DNA from: Eubacterium sp.
GTDB lineage: Bacteria > Bacillota_A > Clostridia > Lachnospirales > Lachnospiraceae
Length of the DNA: 7,190 nt
Assembly: GCA_024687845.1 (NCBI GenBank)
Contig: JAILEL010000217.1
Location: 1 to 7,190, forward strand
Direction of reading: 5' to 3'
How positions within the stretch are numbered: position 1 is the stretch's first letter; every line of letters begins with the position of its first letter. This document shows positions 1 to 6,128 of the stretch, piece by piece. A model generated the notes under the pieces. The model had not been told where the DNA came from and searched no databases. It saw nothing but the letters and a program-made list of their open reading frames with translations. The translations under genes and the position numbers were made by a program.

Positions 1-587
1 AAGAAAACATGGTTTTAGTAAATCCTGATGAGGAGAAGGTAAAAAAAGCTGAGCTGCATCAGAAAGAACTGCTTAGTATACGCGAAGAACAGAGGCAGTC
101 ATCCGAACAGATAGCTACAAAAACGAAGATTTATGCAAATATATCAAGCCCGGAAGAAATAGAAATTCTTAGTAATAACGGAGCGGATGGAATAGGGCTG
201 CTTCGTTCAGAATTTTTATTTCTAAATAGAGCTAATGCACCAACTGAGGAGGAACAGTTTGAGGCTTACTCCTATGTGGTAAAGGCTATGAAGGGTAAGG
301 AAATAATAATAAGAACTATGGATATCGGCTCTGATAAACAGGCAAACTGGATGAAACTGCCTAAGGAGCTTAATCCGGCTCTTGGTATGCGGGGGCTTAG
401 GATATCTCTTGCAAATAAAGAGCTATTCAGAACGCAGCTTCGAGCTATCCTTCGAACTGCTAAGCATGGAAATGTTCGGATCATGCTTCCAATGGTTACA
501 TCTCTGTGGGAGTTTGAAGAGGCTGAAAAAGAAATCAGTTTAGCTGCAGAATCCTTTCAAAGGATGGAAAAATATACGCACCAATAA
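1..587 (+). pseudogene. ptsI: PTS enzyme I, internal fragment, truncated at 3' end (5' end outside window)
   Basis: Enzyme I takes phosphate from PEP and passes it to HPr at the head of the sugar phosphotransferase system in the cytoplasm. The frame is open through the left edge, so the ATG at 9 is internal and the N-terminal phospho-His domain lies outside the window. Visible landmarks correspond roughly to E. coli residues 220-405: VNPDEE linker, the PEP-domain signature GADGIGLLRSEFLF, RTMDIGSDK, NPALGMRGLRISL and RIMLPMVTS. The protein then runs into about a dozen unrelated residues and stops at 587. Everything after the LPMVTS segment is missing, including the Mg-binding Glu, the GTNDLxQY motif and the catalytic Cys region, so it cannot work as enzyme I. 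The sequence continues at once, in another frame, into an EIIA domain, which points to a deletion that fused two genes. Family identity is certain; pseudogene status is strongly supported. Confidence 0.88.
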
Positions 588-823
588 GTGGAATAGTCTC
601 AACGGTAGCAACCACAAAGCATGCTATATCATTTAAAAATAGTAACGTGGAGATTCTGGTGCACGTGGGCCTGGATACAGTTAAAATGAACGGAGAAGGA
701 TTTAAGGTGAATGTTAAAGAAGGGGATGAGGTAAAACAGGAACAACTAGTCATGGAAGCAGACCTGAAACTTATTCGCTCAAAGGGGCTGAATCCGATGG
801 TTATTGTGGTTAGGGTAGAGTGA
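563..823 (+). pseudogene. crr: PTS glucose-type EIIA domain remnant, 5'-truncated
   Basis: Frame 2 reads DGKIYAPISG, then TKHAIS, VEILVHVGLDTV, GEGFKVNVKEGDEV and ends MVIVVRVE before a TGA at 821-823. This is the core and C-terminus of the EIIA-Glc family, the phosphocarrier that accepts phosphate from HPr and gives it to the EIIB part of a sugar transporter. Both conserved active-site histidines are present (codons 620-622 and 662-664; the second is the phospho-acceptor in this family). About 86 codons remain of a domain near 150 residues. The missing N-terminal part, including the stretch ending in GDG, is replaced by the enzyme I fragment, which lies in a different frame. The frame opens only at 527 and has no start codon with a ribosome binding site, so it is probably not translated. 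It could come from a stand-alone EIIA or from the C-terminus of an EIICBA transporter; the window cannot tell. Confidence 0.85.
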
Positions 824-930
824 TAATTAAGATATAAGGTCATCAAAATAACAGAAATCTTTTATAAATCATACTTTGTTTTTATTGATAACTAACCACG
901 TCCTGTTATAAGATTTATTGTATGAAGCTG

Positions 931-968
931 TTGACAATGTATGGGTTAAAATATTTATGGGGTATAAT
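931..968 (+). promoter_or_regulatory. possible promoter elements ahead of the diguanylate cyclase
   Basis: The 176-base gap between the EIIA remnant and the GGDEF gene holds a perfect TTGACA at 931-936 and a perfect TATAAT at 963-968. They are 26 bases apart, too far for one sigma-A promoter. TTGACA could instead pair with a poor -10 such as TTTATG at 954-959 (17-base spacer), or TATAAT could act with little -35 help. The promoter is likely in this stretch but the exact pair is unclear. No terminator or other structure is visible after the EIIA remnant. Confidence 0.3.
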
Positions 969-985
969 TTACTATAAAATTAATT

Positions 986-1002
986 AGGGGTATATGGTTA
1001 TG
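986..1002 (+). promoter_or_regulatory. ribosome binding site that decides the GGDEF gene start
   Basis: AGGGG at 986-990 is the only Shine-Dalgarno-like run. It lies 3 bases before the ATG at 994 but 9 bases before the in-frame ATG at 1000. The second spacing is workable and the first is too short, so the protein most likely begins MVDKVLADY at 1000. Confidence 0.6.
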
Positions 1003-2304
1003 GTAGATAAGGTATTGGCAGATTATACATTTCAGGATGTACCTGTTTTATTACAGGAAAACATAGACGCAGTTCTTATTGCAGATTCAGATTTGAATGA
1101 GTATAAGACACTTTTCAAAAAAGGTATGTTTGATAAATTCCTTGATGACAGTGGAAGTTATCATGATCTCATTGAGAAACTGTGGTTTCATTTCAATGAT
1201 TCGAATGAAAAAATAACAGAGGATTATCATGTATTCATATCCTCATACGGTGAGTTTAAAGGTAAGTATAGCCGCCGTATCAAAGTCATAGATGCAGATA
1301 ATCAACAGCATATAATACAGTTATTTGTTTATCCACTGACTAATCCTAAAAAATATATGTTTATTATGGACGAGCTTGATGATAATGAGTATGAGGAAGA
1401 GTATTCTACTGCTAAGAAGGTCAATACTATTCAGAATACATATCTGTTTTCTATGTACATTGATATCGTGCATGATACCACAAGCAGCCTCAGTATAACT
1501 GAGATTTCTGATGATACAGTTAATTCAAGTATCAAATACTCTGAATGGCGCTTGATGATAGTAAATATGATCTGGCCTGAGGATCAGGAGCAGTTTCTGC
1601 GTCGTACGGATCCAGAGTATCTGAAGAAGAATTTCACCCCAGGACGTACATCTTCCTTTGATTGCATGATGCAGAACCTGGAGGGTAAATATATCTGGGT
1701 TAAACTTATTTTCAGTCGAGCAGAGACTAGCAATGAAGATGATTATAGATTCGTTTTCATGGTTCAGAACATTCATGAGAATTCTGTTGAGCTTCTTTCT
1801 ACTCTTAAGAAATATGAAAAGCTTGCACTTACAGACTCCCTAACTGGAGTGTTAAATCACGGTGGTATTGAAAATGAGCTTTATAATGCAATTAATAACC
1901 GGAAAAAAACAGAAGAACCAATATCTCTTATGATGCTTGATCTTGATTATTTCAAGAGTGTTAATGATAATTTCGGACATGCTGTAGGCGATACCACACT
2001 CAAGACTTTTACAGAAATCATTAAGACATTTTTTGGTGAAGAAAAAGTTATTATAGGTCGATGGGGTGGTGAGGAATTCGTTATCGTCTTTAGCGGAATA
2101 ACTGGTGATAAGTTCTTTGAGATAGCCGATGAACTTCGCAAGAAGGTTGAAAAGCATGAGTTCCCTGAGATTGGACATATCACATGCTCGATTGGTATTA
2201 CTGAACTAAAGAATGATGATACTTTTGATGATGCATTTAACAGACTGGATAAAGCTATGTATACATCAAAGAATAGTGGAAGAAATAAGGTTACAGTATT
2301 ATAA
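1000..2304 (+). CDS. soluble PAS-like/GGDEF diguanylate cyclase
   Basis: This protein probably makes cyclic di-GMP from two GTP molecules in the cytoplasm. Numbering is from the ATG at 1000 (434 residues); an in-frame ATG at 994 is less well spaced from the ribosome binding site. The C-terminal GGDEF domain starts at DSLTGVLN near residue 279, has the metal-binding stretch LMMLDLDYFKSVND and the FGHAVGD turn, and carries the active-site loop GGEEF at about 356-360. The allosteric RxxD inhibition site, expected five residues before the loop, reads EEKV, so product feedback through it is not expected. Residues ~145-255 look like a PAS fold (WPEDQEQF, then GKYIWVKLIF, then YRFVFMVQNIHE), followed by a short helical linker. 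Residues 1-135 are a second, unassigned alpha/beta segment. There is no membrane segment or signal peptide, so the input is probably intracellular. The gene has its own terminator. Enzyme class is secure; the signal is unknown. Confidence 0.93.
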   Translation: MVDKVLADYTFQDVPVLLQENIDAVLIADSDLNEYKTLFKKGMFDKFLDDSGSYHDLIEKLWFHFNDSNEKITEDYHVFISSYGEFKGKYSRRIKVIDADNQQHIIQLFVYPLTNPKKYMFIMDELDDNEYEEEYSTAKKVNTIQNTYLFSMYIDIVHDTTSSLSITEISDDTVNSSIKYSEWRLMIVNMIWPEDQEQFLRRTDPEYLKKNFTPGRTSSFDCMMQNLEGKYIWVKLIFSRAETSNEDDYRFVFMVQNIHENSVELLSTLKKYEKLALTDSLTGVLNHGGIENELYNAINNRKKTEEPISLMMLDLDYFKSVNDNFGHAVGDTTLKTFTEIIKTFFGEEKVIIGRWGGEEFVIVFSGITGDKFFEIADELRKKVEKHEFPEIGHITCSIGITELKNDDTFDDAFNRLDKAMYTSKNSGRNKVTVL

Positions 2305-2312
2305 ATTTTTTT

Positions 2313-2341
2313 GAACCCGCCGTTTATCAGCGGGTTCTTTT
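2313..2341 (+). terminator. rho-independent terminator after the GGDEF gene
   Basis: GAACCCGC (2313-2320) and GCGGGTTC (2330-2337) form a perfect 8-bp GC-rich stem with a 9-base loop, followed by TTTTAT. It lies 9 bases past the GGDEF stop codon and separates this gene from the ATPase gene. Confidence 0.9.
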
Positions 2342-2371
2342 ATAGAATAATGATTGTTATTTGCGTAGCAC

Positions 2372-2400
2372 TTAACAAATATTTCAGAGTATGTTAGACT
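2372..2400 (+). promoter_or_regulatory. candidate sigma-A promoter of the Lon-like ATPase gene
   Basis: TTAACA (2372-2377) and TAGACT (2395-2400) are separated by exactly 17 bases, matching the -35 and -10 consensus at 5 and 4 of 6 positions. Transcription would start near 2407, leaving a leader of about 38 bases with AGGAGA at 2431-2436, 8 bases before the ATG. The upstream terminator makes a promoter here necessary. Confidence 0.45.
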
Positions 2401-2444
2401 AATATAGATTTTGTTATGAATTACCTAGAGAGGAGATTATTTAC

Positions 2445-3926
2445 ATGCCTGTATTTGATTTTAATGAAAAGAAGGAAGAGGTTGTAAAGGCTGAGAAAAG
2501 TTATAAGCTGCATTTCTCAAGTGAGAGAACGACCAGCGCCGAACATCCGATAATGATTCTTGAAGACAGCGGTTCTAAGCTTGTTCATCATTCAAATGGT
2601 ATGTTTGAGGCTCCGACTGTAGGTTCGGCTTTTATATATGACACGGAAGAAAAGTCATCGCATAACATTCTGGAAATCGATGCGAGATTTGAGAATCTTC
2701 TAAAGTGGCTCGGTGAGAATCACATTATGGTACGTCTCTCAGGTCAGACTACTGAAAGAGGCTATGCGGTATATAAGATTCTTGAAACAGGAGTGGCTGT
2801 AAGAGGCTCAAAGCTTTCCGGTGAAAATGGATTCTTGCAGTTTATGATTGACCGCCTTCTTCAAAGTGATGCACCATCTGAAGAAACAGTCGATCCAGAT
2901 GAGATAGATGATGCAGATGATATGAGGCTTACAAGCATTCAGAGCATAACAGATTATCTTATGTGTGCAGGAAGTACACTTCCGGATAATATTAGACTAT
3001 GGGCAAGACGTAATCTTGCTGTTGCGAAGTCTTCAGAAGTGACGCCAGAAGAAAGAAGACATGCACAGCGAGCGCTTTCAATCATGCTCAGCATTCAGTG
3101 GAAGAATACCGATTTTCAGCCAATAGATCCTGTAGAGGCAAGACGAATCCTCGATGAAGAACTTTACGGACTGGAAAGTGTAAAGCAACGAATAATTGAA
3201 ACTATAATTCAGATTAATCGTACACATACTCTGCCGGCATATGGAATACTTCTGATAGGTCCTGCGGGAACAGGTAAATCACAGATTGCGTATGCTGTAG
3301 CAAGAATCCTTAAAATGTCATGGACAACCCTTGAGATGAGTTCGATAAATGATCCGGAGCAGTTGACTGGTAGTTCTCGTATATACGCAAATGCAAAACC
3401 AGGACTTATTATGGAAGCATTTGCAAATGCGGAAAGCTCTAATCTGGTATTTATCATAAATGAGCTGGATAAAGCAGCATCGGGAAAGGGAAATGGAAAT
3501 CCTGCTGATGTTCTTCTGACTCTCCTGGATAACCTGGGATTTACAGATAACTATGTTGAATGCAACATACCAACAACGGGTGTTTATCCGATAGCAACAG
3601 CTAATAATAAAGCAGATATCAGTGCACCACTTATGTCTAGATTTGCAGTTATAGAACTTCCGGATTATACGCTGGAGGAAAAGCGGGTAATATTTACACG
3701 CTTTGCTATGCCAAAAGTTTTAAAGCGAATCGGACTTCGTAGTGAAGAAATCGTAATAACAGAAGAAGCATTAGATGCGGTAATGGATATCTTTAAGAAT
3801 ACATCAGGAATAAGAGATATAGAGCAGGCAGCAGAGCATATAGCTGCAAATGCATTATACAGGATAGAAGTTGATAAACTGAATTCAGTTACCTATGATG
3901 CAGAAATGATCCGAAATCTGTTATAA
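2445..3926 (+). CDS. Lon-like AAA+ ATPase without protease domain, novel N-terminal region
   Basis: A 493-residue AAA+ ATPase, probably a remodeller or unfoldase. From residue ~228 it follows the Lon ATPase module: the lead-in helix EARRILDEELYGLESVKQRI, Walker A GPAGTGKS (272-279), Walker B VFIINELDK, sensor 1 IATANN (383-388), arginine-finger region PLMSRFAVIEL (R399) and sensor 2 GIRDIEQ (R457). The chain ends soon after the small AAA lid, so the Ser-Lys protease domain of Lon is absent. Residues 1-225 do not resemble the Lon N-terminal domain. They are a mixed beta-rich region followed by an acidic stretch near 148-160 (VDPDEIDDADD) and a helical part, and I do not recognise them. The Walker B Asp is Asn (N339), while the catalytic Glu (E340) is kept. 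The AGGAGA ribosome binding site supports the ATG at 2445. It stands alone between terminators. Fold assignment is strong; the biological role is unknown. Confidence 0.88.
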   Translation: MPVFDFNEKKEEVVKAEKSYKLHFSSERTTSAEHPIMILEDSGSKLVHHSNGMFEAPTVGSAFIYDTEEKSSHNILEIDARFENLLKWLGENHIMVRLSGQTTERGYAVYKILETGVAVRGSKLSGENGFLQFMIDRLLQSDAPSEETVDPDEIDDADDMRLTSIQSITDYLMCAGSTLPDNIRLWARRNLAVAKSSEVTPEERRHAQRALSIMLSIQWKNTDFQPIDPVEARRILDEELYGLESVKQRIIETIIQINRTHTLPAYGILLIGPAGTGKSQIAYAVARILKMSWTTLEMSSINDPEQLTGSSRIYANAKPGLIMEAFANAESSNLVFIINELDKAASGKGNGNPADVLLTLLDNLGFTDNYVECNIPTTGVYPIATANNKADISAPLMSRFAVIELPDYTLEEKRVIFTRFAMPKVLKRIGLRSEEIVITEEALDAVMDIFKNTSGIRDIEQAAEHIAANALYRIEVDKLNSVTYDAEMIRNLL

Positions 3927-3930
3927 TAAG

Positions 3931-3953
3931 TGCCACATTTTGAAAATGTGGTA
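3931..3953. repeat. tight palindrome after the ATPase gene
   Basis: CCACATTTT (3933-3941) is followed after one base by AAAATGTGG (3943-3951), with T-A and G-T pairs extending it outward. As RNA it would be an 8-bp hairpin with a UGA loop plus two outer pairs. It starts 4 bases after the ATPase stop codon and lacks a T-run, so it is not itself a terminator. It may protect the mRNA 3' end or pause polymerase ahead of the terminator at 3971, or bind a protein. Confidence 0.7.
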
Positions 3954-3970
3954 TGCGACATATTAAAAAT

Positions 3971-4013
3971 ACGCCCACTGGCTACACATCATATGAGCTA
4001 GTGGGCGTGTTTT
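3971..4013. terminator. bidirectional terminator between convergent ATPase gene and argG
   Basis: ACGCCCACT (3971-3979) pairs with AGTGGGCGT (4000-4008). The stem continues inward as GGCT/AGCT with one G-U pair, giving about 13 bp and a 12-base loop. On the plus strand it is followed by GTTTTG; on the minus strand by ATTTTTAATA. It can therefore end transcripts of both the ATPase gene (plus) and argG (minus), which converge here. Confidence 0.87.
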
Positions 4014-4046
4014 GTTGATTAGAAAAAATATACTGTATGTACTTAA

Positions 4047-5270
4047 TTATTTCTTATTTTCTTTCTTAAGTTCATTCATCTTCATAGCGCGAACCTTAAG
4101 TGGAAGTCCCCAAAGTGTGATGAAGCCTTCTGCATCATGATGATCATACATATCACCTGTTGTAAATGAAGCAAGTGATTCGCTGTAGAGAGAATATGGT
4201 GAAGTTGTACCGGCTTTGATGATGTTACCTTTGTAAAGGCGAAGCTTTACTTCACCAGTTACATACTGCTGAGTTACATCTACGAAAGCTGATATAGCTT
4301 CGCGAACAGGAGTAAACCATTTGCCTTCATATACTATGCTGGCAAGCTTGCTTCCAAGGTCTTTCTTAAGAGCGATAGTGTCGCGGTCAAGAACAAGCTC
4401 TTCAAGCTGCTGATGAGCTTCCATAAGAATTGTTCCTCCAGGAGTCTCATATACTCCACGGCTCTTCATACCAACAACTCTGTTCTCAACGATATCAACG
4501 ATTCCGATACCATGCTTTCCACCGATTGTATTAAGCTCGCGGATGATATCAGCAACCTTCATTTTCTTGCCATTAAGAGATACAGGCATACCTTTTTCAA
4601 ATGAAATAGTAAGCTCAACATCTTCATCTGGTGCTTTCTCAGGAGTTACTCCAAGAACCAGCATATGATCGTAATTTGGAGCCTGTGAAGGATCTTCAAG
4701 CTCAAGTCCTTCATGGCTGATATGCCATATATTTCTGTCACGGCTGTAGGACTGATCTGTTCCAAAAGGAAGATCAATACCATGAGCCTTACAATAATCT
4801 ATTTCAGCCTGACGCGAATCCATCTGCCATCTGTCATCTCTCCATGGAGCAATAACTTTAATATCAGGAGCAAGAGCTTTGATACCAAGTTCGAATCGTA
4901 TCTGATCATTTCCTTTACCAGTAGCACCGTGACATATTGCAACTGCATCTTCCTTACGAGCAATCTCAACAAGTTTAGCAGCGATGGTAGGTCTTGCCAT
5001 AGCAGTACCCATGAGGTACTTATGCTCATATACGGCACCGGCCTGGACACATGGCATGATATAATTCTCACAGAGATCATCAACGACATCTTCAATATAA
5101 AGCTTAGCGGCTCCTGAAAGACGTGCGCGCTCTTCAAGACCATCAAGTTCTTCACCCTGACCGCAGTCTATACAGCAGCAGATAACCTCATAACCATATG
5201 TTTCTTTTAACCACGGAATTACCGCAGTTGTATCAAGTCCACCTGAATAGGCTAAAACAACTTTATCCAT
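4047..5270 (-). CDS. argG: argininosuccinate synthase
   Basis: ArgG joins citrulline and aspartate using ATP to make argininosuccinate, the next-to-last step of arginine synthesis, in the cytoplasm. The 407-residue protein has the full family pattern: ATP-pyrophosphatase loop AYSGGLDTT (residues 7-15), DCGQGEEL, substrate-binding YLMGTAMARP (85-94), HGATGKGNDQIRFE (114-127), then SYSRDRNIWHISHEG, GIVDIVENRVVGMKSRG and a normal C-terminus through SPYSLYSESLASF and WGLPLKVRAM. Length is typical (~400). The start is the ATG at 5270: GAGG lies 9 bases upstream and the protein begins just before the ATP loop. A longer in-frame start at 5327 would add a 19-residue tail with no family match and no ribosome binding site. 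The usual partner argH is not adjacent in the window. It converges on the ATPase gene and shares its bidirectional terminator. No ARG box was recognised; a minus-strand TATGAT at 5323-5328 is a weak -10 candidate. Confidence 0.97.
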   Translation of the reverse strand: MDKVVLAYSGGLDTTAVIPWLKETYGYEVICCCIDCGQGEELDGLEERARLSGAAKLYIEDVVDDLCENYIMPCVQAGAVYEHKYLMGTAMARPTIAAKLVEIARKEDAVAICHGATGKGNDQIRFELGIKALAPDIKVIAPWRDDRWQMDSRQAEIDYCKAHGIDLPFGTDQSYSRDRNIWHISHEGLELEDPSQAPNYDHMLVLGVTPEKAPDEDVELTISFEKGMPVSLNGKKMKVADIIRELNTIGGKHGIGIVDIVENRVVGMKSRGVYETPGGTILMEAHQQLEELVLDRDTIALKKDLGSKLASIVYEGKWFTPVREAISAFVDVTQQYVTGEVKLRLYKGNIIKAGTTSPYSLYSESLASFTTGDMYDHHDAEGFITLWGLPLKVRAMKMNELKKENKK

Positions 5271-5301
5271 ATTTACTGACCTCTTTTCTTTAATAAAGTT
5301 T

Positions 5302-5321
5302 TGTGGTAATAAAACACCACA
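5302..5321. repeat. inverted repeat in the argG leader
   Basis: TGTGGT (5302-5307) and ACCACA (5316-5321) flank 8 AT-rich bases. In argG mRNA this would be a 6-bp hairpin about 32 bases upstream of the start codon. It could be a leader element or a protein-binding half-site pair; nothing identifies its partner. Confidence 0.4.
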
Positions 5322-5329
5322 CATCATAA

Positions 5330-5341
5330 TAACTTAAGTTA
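5330..5341. promoter_or_regulatory. 12-bp perfect palindrome upstream of argG
   Basis: TAACTTAAGTTA at 5330-5341 is fully self-complementary and sits about 60 bases upstream of the argG start, next to the weak TATGAT -10 candidate (5323-5328, minus). The place suits an operator. It does not match the ArgR box, and it differs from the TetR-gene dyad at 6101-6128. Confidence 0.35.
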
Positions 5342-5373
5342 AGCAAAAAGAAAAGCATTCTTTGAAAATTCTG

Positions 5374-5529
5374 ATGACATACGGATATGATCAAGTTACT
5401 ATGATTAATTCCAAAGAACTTGATGAAATAGAGAAAGAACTTGCTTTATATCGCTTCATGCTTGAGATGGAAAAGGGGGAGAGATATGTATTATTCATAC
5501 AGTATATCGACTATGTTATTGATGAGTGA
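5374..5529 (+). CDS. possible small helical protein, 51 residues (doubtful)
   Basis: The 220-base gap between argG and the tetR-type gene holds a plus-strand frame beginning MTYGYDQVTMINSKELDEI and ending QYIDYVIDE. It would be acidic and helical. A 10-base direct repeat (5413-5422 and 5434-5443) spaced by 21 bases encodes KEL twice, one heptad apart, as in an amphipathic helix. Against it: no Shine-Dalgarno sequence before 5374 or the internal ATG at 5401, no family match, and its last 13 codons lie antisense to the 3' end of the TetR-type gene. The frame is open back to 5338 with no better start, so it could also be the tail of a decayed gene. I give it low weight. Confidence 0.22.
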   Translation: MTYGYDQVTMINSKELDEIEKELALYRFMLEMEKGERYVLFIQYIDYVIDE

Positions 5530-6072
5530 ATGTATCATTTCTTCGTAATTATCCTGAATGAAAATGTTCTTCATGGTCAGGCTTACGGCAATAAGCTTCA
5601 TATAATTGCAGGCAAGCATCCAGTCGGGATCCTTAGCAGGATTATCTATAAGGGAAATAAGCATATTCATGGTTTTAAAATCATTATCCTCATCTTCGAT
5701 ATAGTTATCCTTCCATGAGGATACCAGACGTTTCTTTTCAGATTCGGTTAAATATGCAAATACATTGGGATTCTCTGAGGACAGCCACATAAGGTAGCCT
5801 TTCAGGGAATCCTTTGTTAATTTGCCGTTATCATTCAGGTAGGATACAAGCTTTTCTTTTGCGCGATTCCTTTCGTGCATCATCATGTGATACATATATT
5901 CTGATTTGTTTATAAAAAGGTTGTAAAAAGTCCCTTTGGCTATATAGGCGTCAGCGGTAAGTTTATCAATATTGACGGAAGATAGTCCGCCGTTTTTAAG
6001 CATTATGAATCCGATATCAAGAAGTTCGGTTTTGAGTGATAATCTATTGTCTTCAGTAAAAATCTTAGGCAT
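5491..6072 (-). CDS. TetR/AcrR-family transcriptional regulator
   Basis: A 193-residue dimeric DNA-binding repressor of the TetR family. The N-terminal domain has the family pattern: a first helix (LSLKTELLDIGFIMLKNGGL), then a helix-turn-helix around residues 33-53 (SVNIDKLTADAYIAKGTFYNLF) and the typical KSEYMYHMM start of helix 4. Residues ~60-193 are the variable helical ligand-binding and dimer domain with no recognisable ligand clue. An AGAGG ribosome binding site 6 bases before the ATG at 6072 supports the start. The gene is divergent from the GNAT acetyltransferase gene across 103 bases that contain a 28-bp dyad, the usual arrangement for a TetR repressor controlling itself and its neighbour. 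It points towards argG but is separated from it by 220 bases and is probably not co-transcribed. The family is clear; ligand and target are inferred. Confidence 0.92.
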   Translation of the reverse strand: MPKIFTEDNRLSLKTELLDIGFIMLKNGGLSSVNIDKLTADAYIAKGTFYNLFINKSEYMYHMMMHERNRAKEKLVSYLNDNGKLTKDSLKGYLMWLSSENPNVFAYLTESEKKRLVSSWKDNYIEDEDNDFKTMNMLISLIDNPAKDPDWMLACNYMKLIAVSLTMKNIFIQDNYEEMIHSLINNIVDILYE

Positions 6073-6100
6073 ATCAGACCTCTTTCGAAAAAAATAAAAT

Positions 6101-6128
6101 AATGACTTTGAAAATATTGAAAGTCATT
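6101..6128. promoter_or_regulatory. 28-bp dyad, probable operator of the TetR-type repressor
   Basis: AATGACTTT (6101-6109) and AAAGTCATT (6120-6128) are perfect inverted arms around a 10-base AT-rich centre that is itself partly symmetric. It lies in the divergent tetR/GNAT spacer, and its right arm overlaps the -35 box TTGAAA at 6117-6122, so bound repressor would block the GNAT promoter. It also lies about 30 bases ahead of the repressor gene's own start, which suits autorepression. Confidence 0.72.

Noticed and set aside
9..11. ATG at 9 as a true start of a 192-residue protein
   Set aside because: The frame is open to the window edge and the first residues match the interior of enzyme I, so this Met is internal.
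566..575. Programmed -1 frameshift linking enzyme I and EIIA
   Set aside because: The A-run is not a canonical slippery heptamer, and a shift would not restore the missing C-terminal part of enzyme I or the missing start of EIIA.
535..846. 103-codon minus-strand frame opposite the EIIA remnant
   Set aside because: It is the antisense shadow of the EIIA coding sequence; composition is Ser/Thr/Phe-rich without any family features.
1852..2183. Minus-strand frames of 78 and 108 codons inside the GGDEF gene
   Set aside because: They lie fully antisense to a conserved catalytic domain, with no ribosome binding sites.
4713..5155. Plus- and minus-strand frames (134 and 118 codons) inside argG
   Set aside because: They are shadows of a strongly conserved enzyme gene in other frames.
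5271..5327. Longer ArgG with 19 extra N-terminal residues
   Set aside because: No ribosome binding site before the ATG at 5327; the extension matches nothing in the family, while the ATG at 5270 is well placed.
5441..5461. ARG-box-like CATGAA...GCAAG on the minus strand, about 170 bases upstream of argG
   Set aside because: Arm spacing and centre do not fit the ArgR consensus, and it is too far from the gene.
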